NCBI GenBank assembly: GCA_035555975.1
Contig: DATMFV010000010.1
Span: 1-64,000, forward strand
Length of the DNA: 64,000 nt
From: DATMFV01 sp035555975
Lineage (GTDB): Bacteria; Verrucomicrobiota; Verrucomicrobiia; Chthoniobacterales; Chthoniobacteraceae
Direction: 5' to 3'
A model generated the notes under the pieces. That model was not told where the DNA came from, made no database searches, and worked only from the letters and a program-made list of their open reading frames with translations. Position numbers and translations under genes: made by a program. Within the stretch, counting starts at the first letter, position 1. Each line of letters starts with the position of its first letter. Shown piece by piece: positions 42,449 to 49,425 of the stretch.

Positions 42449-45231
42449 ATCCATCCCCCTTTTCCTTTCGGCGATCCCTTTTTTTCCTCCTGATCTTCGC
42501 CGTATTGCTGATTCTCTGGAAAATGCCGCCGGTTTCACCCTCGGAGAAAGAGGCCCCTGAAGCGGCCGCGACCCATGAACCGGCGCGGAGCGATCGCGAG
42601 GGCGTCGTCGTGCATGTCGCCCCCGGCGGCGACGACGGGGCGGAGGGGTCGCAGGAGGCTCCCCTGGCAACGCTTGCCCGTGCGCTGGAGCGGCTGGGCG
42701 AGCGGGGCGGCACGATTCTCCTCGCGGGCGGCGTTTATACCGAGTCGTTCACGGTTTCCGGAAGCGGCGGCCCGCTCCTGATCACGGCGGCACCGGGGCA
42801 GGAGGTCGTTTTCGAAGGAGGGCAGAAGCTCCCGTCGTGGAAGCCGCACCCGGATTACCCGGGGGTCTACATCACCGAAATACCCGACCGCCAATCGCTC
42901 TACGACCATACCGATTATATCGATCTCTGGGATCAGGACCGGCGGATTCGTTACGGCAAAATGGCGGACGCCGCCGGGGTGGCGCATTGGCCCAACTCGA
43001 TGGTCCTCCTGGAGGGGGATACCGTGCTTTTCCATCCCGGTGAGAACCGGAGCCCGGACGAATTGAACCTCTGGGTGAACCGGCGCGCCGCGGGGATCAC
43101 GCTGGAACGCGGCAAGGTGACCCTCGAAGGATTGACGTTCCGGAACTATCTCGGCGGCAGCTACGCCCGGGCGGTCGGCATCTCCTCGGGCGAGGGGGTC
43201 ACCATTCGCCGTTGCACTTTTATCAACTGCGCCTCGGGCATCCGGTCGCGGGGAGTCCGCCTTACGGTGGAGGAGAGCCTTTTCCGGGAAGTCGGCGGCG
43301 GGGTGATTCAGACCAACGGCGGCAGCGACCTGCACGTGCGGGGGTGCGTTCTGGAATGCGCCATCGGCCAGTTTGCCCTTTCCGATGTCGGCGAACATAC
43401 CCGCAACGGTATCCGCGTTTATCATGACGCGGACGGAGCCGTGGTCGAAGAATGTGTCACGAGCGGTTTCTGGGCCGGGCTCTATATCAAGACGATTTCC
43501 GCAAAGCCCGGTTCCAGGCCTTACCTGATCCGCAACAATACCTTTCTGGATGGGGTCCGCAGCGGGTTTGAGCACCGCCACCCGCGGACGACGATCACCG
43601 GAAACATTATCGGCACGCCGAGCAGCACGGAGGCCGCAGGCCGGAAGGCCTCCTACTACGTCAGCATGGGGGCGAAGGTGACCGGCAATCTCTTTTTCGG
43701 AGAAGACGCCCCCGAGACGGGCGATCCCTTCGCCGACCTGCCGGCGGGGGACCTGACCCTCCGCCCCGATCTCGACGCTTCGGTCGGTGCTCTCACCCGG
43801 CGCAAAGTGAGCTGGAGCGACCGCATGGCGCGTCACCTCGCTCCCGCTGCGGCCGACTCCGCCCCGGCACGATTGGCCGGGCCGCCGGTGGTGGCGGCGT
43901 CGCGGCTCGGTGCGGTGATTTCGGCGAGCTTTACCCGCCCGGTCGAGCCCAAGCTCCGTTACCGCGTGCGCGGTGCAGGCGACTGGATGAACGCCCGGGG
44001 AGGCGAGAGCACGATCCGCCTGCCGCGGAACATGATCGCGGCCACGCCGTTCGAGCCGTACGAGCCGGAGGCATTTTCCTGGAGCTTCGCCGTGAGCGAA
44101 GTGGTCGCCGGGAGAACTTACGAGTTTGAACTGGATGCGATCGACGCGGAGGGGAACGCGCTGGCCGGAGCGAAAGGGATTTTTGCCGCGCAGGGAGAGC
44201 CCAAGCGCCTTTACGTCGCCGCAGGGGCCGATTCCGCCCGTGCCGACGGGAGCGAACGCCATCCCTTTGCCGATCTTCAGCCCGCCCTCGACCGGGCGCT
44301 GCCGGGAGATGTCGTGCAACTGGCCCCCGGGTTCTACTCCCGCCCGGCGGTGCTTCACCATGGCGGTCGGGAAGCGGCTCCGCTGGTCATCGAAGGGGCC
44401 GGTTGGGAAAAGACGATTCTCGATGGCGGCAAGCGGTTTGGCACCCTGCTGGAACTTCGCAATGCGCCGCACGTCACCCTGCGCGGCGTGCAGGTCCGCT
44501 GGTTTGGCAATCGCGGCATCTCCGTCCATGACGCCTCCGGTTTCCGGCTGGAGCGGAGCTGGGTCTGGAACCAGGGATTCTCCGGGACCGGCATCTGCGG
44601 CATCGGCCTCTGGATGGAGAACGTGCCGGGGAGCGCGGTCTCGTACAATCTTTTCAACCGGTTGCAGAACGCCGTGATGGCCTTCTCCTCGCCCGGTTTG
44701 ACTTTTACCCACAATACCTCGTTCGCGAATCTTTACTCCGGTCTCGACCTCCACAACTCCTCGCTTGGCTCCGTCGTCACGCACAATGCCTTGACCTTCA
44801 CCGGCAACCGCTCCCTGCATATCCGGGAAAAGGATGAAGCGGCGTTTGCCTCGCTGGTCTGTGACTACAACAACTACGCCAACCACCTGCGCAAAAGTTC
44901 GCCCAAGCGCCCGGAGAACGATTTCACACCGGCCAGGCGCTACGGAATGCTGGTCAACCAGAGCAAGGGGATCATTGCCATCACCATGGGCAGGGATGTC
45001 TGGCGCGATTTTTATACCATGGCGGATTGGCGCGCTTTTTCCTCCAAGGACAAACATTCGCTCTATGCCGACCCGGAGTACGTCGATCCGCCCGCCAAAG
45101 ACCTCCGCCTGCTTCCCGGTTCGCCCAATCTTCTTGCCGACGGCACCGTCATCGGTGCGCTCCCGGTGGTCAACCCGCAGTCTGCCGCCGCTGCACCGCC
45201 GCGGCCGGGCGAAAGAAATTTTCTTGAGTGA
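42445..45231 (+). CDS. Large secreted protein with two parallel beta-helix domains
   Basis: 928 aa. The N-terminal hydrophobic segment (FSFRRSLFFLLIFAVLLILW) is a signal peptide or anchor. The first beta-helix spans ~50-440 (GSQEAPLATLARALERLGERGGTILLAGGVYTE; GVTIRRCTFINCASGI; LYIKTISAKPGSRPYLIRNNTFLDGV). A linking beta-sandwich lies at ~470-580 (FELDAIDAEGNALAGA). The second beta-helix spans ~590-910 (DGSERHPFADLQPALDRALPGDVVQLAPGFYSRPAV; ILDGGKRFGTLLELRNAPHVTLRGVQVRWFGN). The duplicated opening suggests internal duplication. A polysaccharide lyase or hydrolase role is likely; active-site residues cannot be set by eye. Third gene of the cassette. Confidence 0.88.
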   Translation: MNPSPFSFRRSLFFLLIFAVLLILWKMPPVSPSEKEAPEAAATHEPARSDREGVVVHVAPGGDDGAEGSQEAPLATLARALERLGERGGTILLAGGVYTESFTVSGSGGPLLITAAPGQEVVFEGGQKLPSWKPHPDYPGVYITEIPDRQSLYDHTDYIDLWDQDRRIRYGKMADAAGVAHWPNSMVLLEGDTVLFHPGENRSPDELNLWVNRRAAGITLERGKVTLEGLTFRNYLGGSYARAVGISSGEGVTIRRCTFINCASGIRSRGVRLTVEESLFREVGGGVIQTNGGSDLHVRGCVLECAIGQFALSDVGEHTRNGIRVYHDADGAVVEECVTSGFWAGLYIKTISAKPGSRPYLIRNNTFLDGVRSGFEHRHPRTTITGNIIGTPSSTEAAGRKASYYVSMGAKVTGNLFFGEDAPETGDPFADLPAGDLTLRPDLDASVGALTRRKVSWSDRMARHLAPAAADSAPARLAGPPVVAASRLGAVISASFTRPVEPKLRYRVRGAGDWMNARGGESTIRLPRNMIAATPFEPYEPEAFSWSFAVSEVVAGRTYEFELDAIDAEGNALAGAKGIFAAQGEPKRLYVAAGADSARADGSERHPFADLQPALDRALPGDVVQLAPGFYSRPAVLHHGGREAAPLVIEGAGWEKTILDGGKRFGTLLELRNAPHVTLRGVQVRWFGNRGISVHDASGFRLERSWVWNQGFSGTGICGIGLWMENVPGSAVSYNLFNRLQNAVMAFSSPGLTFTHNTSFANLYSGLDLHNSSLGSVVTHNALTFTGNRSLHIREKDEAAFASLVCDYNNYANHLRKSSPKRPENDFTPARRYGMLVNQSKGIIAITMGRDVWRDFYTMADWRAFSSKDKHSLYADPEYVDPPAKDLRLLPGSPNLLADGTVIGALPVVNPQSAAAAPPRPGERNFLE

Positions 45232-45249
45232 GCCGCCATTTATTTTATG

Positions 45250-45278
45250 TTGGGTAACACGTTGCACTATCCTGTGAT
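45250..45278 (+). promoter_or_regulatory. Promoter with TAACACGTTG operator upstream of the LacI gene
   Basis: TTGGGT (45250-45255), 17-bp spacer, TGTGAT (45273-45278). TAACACGTTGCACT occupies the spacer at 45255-45268, in the same position as TAACACGTTACACT in the promoter at 39889. Autoregulation by the LacI protein is the natural reading. The start of transcription would fall close to the TTG at 45284. Confidence 0.65.
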
Positions 45279-45283
45279 GCACC

Positions 45284-46384
45284 TTGAAGGGATTTGATTT
45301 TCCGGTGATTACCCAACAACAGATTGCACTTGAGGCAAAGGTTTCCCGCTCTACCGTGGCGGCGGTGATGTCGAAGATTCAACGCGACCGGATCTCGCCC
45401 GAAGTTCGCGAACGGGTGATGAAGGTCGCCGAAGAACTCGGCTACCGGCCCAACCGGCATGCGCAGGTGATGCGCGGCGTACGGAGCAACTGCATCGGTA
45501 TTTTGAGTTTCAACGCCATGCACCTGCTGGTGCAGCGCAAGCTCAAGGCGGCGACCGAGGCGATCCTCGGGCATGGGTACAAATGGATCGTCGAAGAGAC
45601 GCTCTGGTACAACGCCCTGGGCGAGCGGGCGATTTCCTGCGCCATTGAGAGCCTGATCGACGCGCGGGTCGAAGGGGTCATCCTCAATTATCCGAGCAGG
45701 AAGTTCACGCAGGAGATGCTCAACCAGTTTCTAAACGCGGGGATTCCCGTGGTGGTGATCGGCGGCGGCCCCCAGCAGCTCAAGGGCGTGCCGAGCTTCA
45801 TCTCCGACCGGCGCTGGGGGTATGAAATGATCACGCGCCATCTGCTCGAAGGGGGCTGCCGGCGCTTGACGCTGCTCGCCGTGAACACGCCCTACTGTTA
45901 CGACGGGTTTCACGACGCGCTGGTGGATTTTCCCGAGGCGGCGGCCCTGGCGGAGGTGGTCCGGCCGGTGGTTTCGCCTTCCTTGGCGGCGCAGTTTGCG
46001 ATGGAGGAGCGGCTTTTCCTGCCGGGCGAAGTCGGCATGAAGGAAGTGTTCCGGCGGGGCGAGTTGCCCGATGCGGTCGTCTGCGCCAACGACGAATGGG
46101 CCATGGGGGCGCTCTCGTGCTGTTTCCGCGCCGGGGTGCGGGTCCCTGAAAACCTCGCGCTGACCGGGGCGGACAACGACCCGGCGGGCCGCTTTGGCGC
46201 GGTCCCGATCACGACGATCGAACACCCCGTGCAGGAAATCTCCCACCAGGCGGTTCACCGGCTGGTGACGATGATCCGCCAGGATGAAAAGCCGAAGGAT
46301 GAACTGATCTGCATCCGCGGCAGGCTGCTGGTGCGGCGTTCGTGCGGACTGGCGGGCTCCATGGCGGACCTGACGCTTTCATGA
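45284..46384 (+). CDS. LacI-family transcriptional regulator
   Basis: 366 aa from a TTG at 45284; a GTG at 45305 (just before ITQQQIALEAKVS) is an alternative. The helix-turn-helix (QQQIALEAKVSRSTVAAVMS) and hinge region (SPEVRERVMKVAEELGYRPNRHAQ) are typical of LacI. Residues ~68-345 form the sugar-binding domain (NCIGILSFNAMHLLVQ, GVILNYPS, RRLTLLAVNTPYCYDGFHDAL, DAVVCANDEWAMGALSCCFRAGVRVPENLALTGADND). Operators TAACACGTTG in its own promoter and TAACACGTTA in front of the cassette at 40000 suggest it controls both. Its 3' end overlaps the convergent GntR-type gene by 6 bp. Confidence 0.92.
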   Translation: MKGFDFPVITQQQIALEAKVSRSTVAAVMSKIQRDRISPEVRERVMKVAEELGYRPNRHAQVMRGVRSNCIGILSFNAMHLLVQRKLKAATEAILGHGYKWIVEETLWYNALGERAISCAIESLIDARVEGVILNYPSRKFTQEMLNQFLNAGIPVVVIGGGPQQLKGVPSFISDRRWGYEMITRHLLEGGCRRLTLLAVNTPYCYDGFHDALVDFPEAAALAEVVRPVVSPSLAAQFAMEERLFLPGEVGMKEVFRRGELPDAVVCANDEWAMGALSCCFRAGVRVPENLALTGADNDPAGRFGAVPITTIEHPVQEISHQAVHRLVTMIRQDEKPKDELICIRGRLLVRRSCGLAGSMADLTLS

Positions 46385-47590
46385 GGATGCCATCCGCGTG
46401 GAATGGCCGGTGCGGAAGCGGGAGGTGACGATCCAGCGCCCCTGGGGCGCGATCCCGTCGGCGAGTTCCGAGATCCTGCGACAGGCGATCGCGCCGATTT
46501 CTTCAAAGTCGATCTCCATCAGCGAAAGCCGGCCGCAAAGCAGCGGCGCCTGCACCCCGCCGCCGCAGGTGATGATCGAAAGCTGCTCGGGAATGCGCAG
46601 CCCGAGCCGCTGGATTTCCGGTTCGAGCCGGAAAAACAACTCGTTGTTGAGCACCAGCATGCCGGTGGCGGTTTGCCGGGCGTCGCGCAGGAGGTGCAGC
46701 AGTTCCGGCGGGATCGGCTCGCGGGGGTCGCCCGCCATTCGGCAGACGAGCACCGCGCCGGGGTCGATACCTGCCCGCACGAGGGCCTGCCGTGCTCCAC
46801 TGATCCGCTCCTCATGAAAAACCGGGAGGAGCGGGTTGACCAGGATCACAAACCTTTCGGCTCCGGTCGGAAGCAGGCGGCTGGCCGCTTCAAAACCGAG
46901 CCCGCGGTCGTTCACCCTCAGGCAGGGGGTCCCAAGTTCCTCAAACGGTTCGAAGACCGTCAGGTTGGGCAGGGAAATCTTTTGCAGAAACCGGGTGGCC
47001 ACTTCAAACGCGTGGGCATCGGTGGTGCGCCGGACAAAGATCGCCCCGTCACAGCGGTGGCGGGATAACTGTTGATCGAGCATCCTTTCGGTCAGCTTTC
47101 CGGTCGGCACCAGGAGAAGATCGAACCGGTCCTTGCGCCGACCAGCCTCCCGGCTGAACCCGTTCATGACGGAGAGCGCCGAGCCGATTTTCATCAGGGA
47201 GGTTTCAGGATGCCAGTCGCGTTCATGCCACAGGCGGTCGCGGTCGATCAGCACGGTCCAGCGCCGGGCCTTCGCCGGGCGGGCGAGCAGCGTGCGGACG
47301 CGCCGGTCCCATCCTTCCACTTTAGGCAAAGGGGCGGCTTCGAGTTGCTGGGCGAGGATGGACGCGCGCTGGCGGTAGCCATCGGCCAGCCGGTAGCCGG
47401 AACGGGGGCGCGCCGTGAGCACGCCGAGCGACTTGAGGTCGTTCACGCTCCGGTCGACCGTCCGCTGGTTGACGCCCCAGAGCCTGCGGATGGAGCGGTT
47501 GGAGAGAAACACCGCGCCGTCGGCGTCGTTGCCCGAGAGCATCTCTTCGAGGAGACTTCTGCGCAGCCTTTCGTGGAGAAACGGCTTCAT
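46379..47590 (-). CDS. GntR-type regulator with LacI-like sugar-sensing domain
   Basis: 403 aa. An N-terminal winged helix (MKPFLHERLRRSLLEEMLSG, FLSNRSIRRLWGVNQRTVDRSVNDLKSLGVLTARPRSGYRL) precedes a LacI-like effector domain (~105-395: CDGAIFVRRTTDAHAFEVATRFLQ, VFHEERISGARQALVRAG, MLVLNNELFFRLEPEIQRLGLRIPEQLSIITCGG). It has the same layout as the regulator at 17565-18758. It is divergent from the cassette starting at 47717 and so probably controls it; the region between holds an inverted repeat at 47603-47634. Ends in a 6-bp overlap with the LacI gene. Confidence 0.9.
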   Translation of the reverse strand: MKPFLHERLRRSLLEEMLSGNDADGAVFLSNRSIRRLWGVNQRTVDRSVNDLKSLGVLTARPRSGYRLADGYRQRASILAQQLEAAPLPKVEGWDRRVRTLLARPAKARRWTVLIDRDRLWHERDWHPETSLMKIGSALSVMNGFSREAGRRKDRFDLLLVPTGKLTERMLDQQLSRHRCDGAIFVRRTTDAHAFEVATRFLQKISLPNLTVFEPFEELGTPCLRVNDRGLGFEAASRLLPTGAERFVILVNPLLPVFHEERISGARQALVRAGIDPGAVLVCRMAGDPREPIPPELLHLLRDARQTATGMLVLNNELFFRLEPEIQRLGLRIPEQLSIITCGGGVQAPLLCGRLSLMEIDFEEIGAIACRRISELADGIAPQGRWIVTSRFRTGHSTRMASS

Positions 47591-47602
47591 AAAAAACGGG
47601 GG

Positions 47603-47677
47603 GGTAAAAAAACGATTACAGTTTTCCTTTTACCACCCCTGGAACGTTTTGAAAAGGATCAACACGGGCGGTACGCT
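47603..47677 (+). promoter_or_regulatory. Operator-like inverted repeats and promoter before the fourth cassette
   Basis: GGTAAAA (47603-47609) and TTTTACC (47628-47634) are inverted. Nested inside is AAAAC-N7-GTTTT (47609-47625). Downstream, TTGAAA (47649-47654), a 17-bp spacer and TACGCT (47672-47677) make a possible promoter. The repeat lies 13 bp from the start of the divergent GntR-type gene, so one site could serve autoregulation and cassette control. Confidence 0.45.
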
Positions 47678-47716
47678 TCGGGTGCAAAAGGAAATTCCCC
47701 CCCTTAGAAAAAGAAA

Positions 47717-48466
47717 GTGAGACCCCCTTTGTCAAAAAACAGCCCCGATGGGTTGCGGTTAGCCTTTACGCTGGCGGAACTGCTGGTGAGCGTCGCCATC
47801 GTGGCGGTACTGGCTGCGCTCTCGGTGGGCGTCGCCCTGCGGATGAGCCTTTCGGGAAAGGAGACCGTCAACCTTGCCAACCATCGGCAGATCGTCGGCG
47901 CGCTGATCGCCTATGCCGGAGAACACGGCGGGCGTCTTCCGCTTTGCTATGAAGATAGCGCGACGACCAAGAAGATGACCTACACGCGCAAGCTGGTGCT
48001 GCTTGGCTATATCGCGCAGCCGCGCATCTTTTTTGGTCCCCTGGAGCAAAAATGGTACGAAAAGGAAGGGGCGAATGCGTTGAGAAGCCCTGCCTCCAAC
48101 GCCACGGTCCCCTGGTTTTATACCAACTACGGGGTCAATCGCTATGGCGCAATGCCGTATGACAGCTCGACCGACGGAAGCCGGAAACCGGCGAGCCTGA
48201 TCCGGGTGGCCGCGGAGGGAAGGCTTTCCGCCCTGATGCTTTTAAGGGATAACTACGACAAGTCGTATCCCGATCGCGGCGGCGGCAACCCTTGGTTCAC
48301 CAACGCCGCCAAGCTTCCGACCGCTGCCAAAAACTATCACGGCCGGGTTTATGCCTCCTTTGCCGACGGGCATGTCGAAGCCTTCGGCTACGGGGAAATC
48401 AAGGCTCTCATGGAGAAACCCAACGGGGAGCCTCCCCTTTTCAAGGATCTCTATACACGGCAGTAA
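47717..48466 (+). CDS. Prepilin-type pseudopilin-like protein
   Basis: 249 aa from a GTG at 47717. The leader RPPLSKNSPDGLRLA|FTLAELLVSVAIVAVLAAL has Phe +1 and Glu +5, with Ala before the cleavage point. The C-terminal motif is shortened to H-x8-DG (YHGRVYASFADGHVEAFG). It opens the fourth cassette, here placed before rather than after the PEP-CTERM gene. Its stop codon TAA is followed at once by a half copy of palindromic element A. Divergent from the GntR-type regulator. Confidence 0.87.
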   Translation: MRPPLSKNSPDGLRLAFTLAELLVSVAIVAVLAALSVGVALRMSLSGKETVNLANHRQIVGALIAYAGEHGGRLPLCYEDSATTKKMTYTRKLVLLGYIAQPRIFFGPLEQKWYEKEGANALRSPASNATVPWFYTNYGVNRYGAMPYDSSTDGSRKPASLIRVAAEGRLSALMLLRDNYDKSYPDRGGGNPWFTNAAKLPTAAKNYHGRVYASFADGHVEAFGYGEIKALMEKPNGEPPLFKDLYTRQ

Positions 48467-48560
48467 GAGGCTGTGAAAAAAGTCCTTCAAAGGCCATGGA
48501 GTACCTCTTCTTAGCCTCTAAGAGCGGCCTTCGAGGCGCATGCTCTTTTGTAGAAAAGGC
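48467..48560. repeat. Half copy of palindromic element A
   Basis: GAGGCTGTGAAAAAAGTCC...AAAGGCCATGGAGTACCTCTT matches the left arm at 28843-28895 with a few changes; the right arm is missing. It begins on the base after the pseudopilin stop codon, exactly as the complete copy does. A local hairpin GAGC...GCTC follows at 48522-48543. Confidence 0.7.
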
Positions 48561-48591
48561 CGATGATGTCGGCCCCAACCCAATGCTACCC

Positions 48592-49425
48592 ATGAAAACC
48601 ATTACCCTTCTTCCGCAAACGTTTTTCCGCCGGGGCCTTGCCGCCCTGGCGTCGATGCTCATCTCCCATACGGCGTGCGCCGCCATCATCACCCCGCTCG
48701 ACCAGTGGCCAAACGGGTGGACCACGGTCAAGTCCGGAGGGGCCACCCTCGTTGGAATGGCGGGGGAAAAGCTGGTCATGGAGCGACCCGATGAGGGGAA
48801 TTCCACCGGGGCGATCGCGTTCTGGGACGGCGATGCCACGGTTCCCGGAGGGGCGCTGGGCAATTTTTCGGGAAGTGTCGTTCTCAGTTACGGGGGCCGG
48901 TCCAGCGATGTCTGGGGTGTTCTGATCGGCGCTCAATCGAAGACGTTTACCAGCAATGCCAGCACCAACAACAAGGGGTTTTATATTGGCATCAAGGCCA
49001 ACAGCCCCGCCGCCGCCACCAATCCCGGCGGTCTCTACATCTGGGAGAATTTCCTGGCTACTTCGACCAACCCGACTTCCGGCAATGCCGTGGCGGGCGG
49101 TGGCCTCTGGACCGGAACACTGGATGCCAACACCGACTTCCTGCTGGAGTTCTCCGTCGCGGGGGCAAAGATCGAAGCTTCCCTGTGGAGTCTTGATCCC
49201 CTCACCCGGGAGAAGGGCAGCCTTCTTGCCAGCGTCACCCATACCCACGACGCGGCAGTCACCGGTTACTTCGGTCTGGAAGCCTTCCGTTTCGGCAACC
49301 CGACTTCGCGCTCGTTCAGCGAGCTGAAGCTGGAGATCATCCCGGAACCGGGGAGCGCGGCGCTCGGTGCGGCTGCCTTGTTGACGTGGCTTGCCGGTTA
49401 TGGTGTTTTCAGGAGGCGCGCTTGA
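48592..49425 (+). CDS. PEP-CTERM sorting domain protein
   Basis: 277 aa. Signal peptide MKTITLLPQTFFRRGLAALASMLISHTACA|AII (an ATG at 48583 would add three residues). The body is a beta-sandwich (NFSGSVVLSYGGRSSDVWGVLIG, FYIGIKANSPAAATNPGGLYIWENF). The tail is IPEPG, a hydrophobic stretch and FRRRA. The stop TGA overlaps the ATG of the heparinase-like gene by one base, so the two are translationally coupled. Confidence 0.89.
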   Translation: MKTITLLPQTFFRRGLAALASMLISHTACAAIITPLDQWPNGWTTVKSGGATLVGMAGEKLVMERPDEGNSTGAIAFWDGDATVPGGALGNFSGSVVLSYGGRSSDVWGVLIGAQSKTFTSNASTNNKGFYIGIKANSPAAATNPGGLYIWENFLATSTNPTSGNAVAGGGLWTGTLDANTDFLLEFSVAGAKIEASLWSLDPLTREKGSLLASVTHTHDAAVTGYFGLEAFRFGNPTSRSFSELKLEIIPEPGSAALGAAALLTWLAGYGVFRRRA

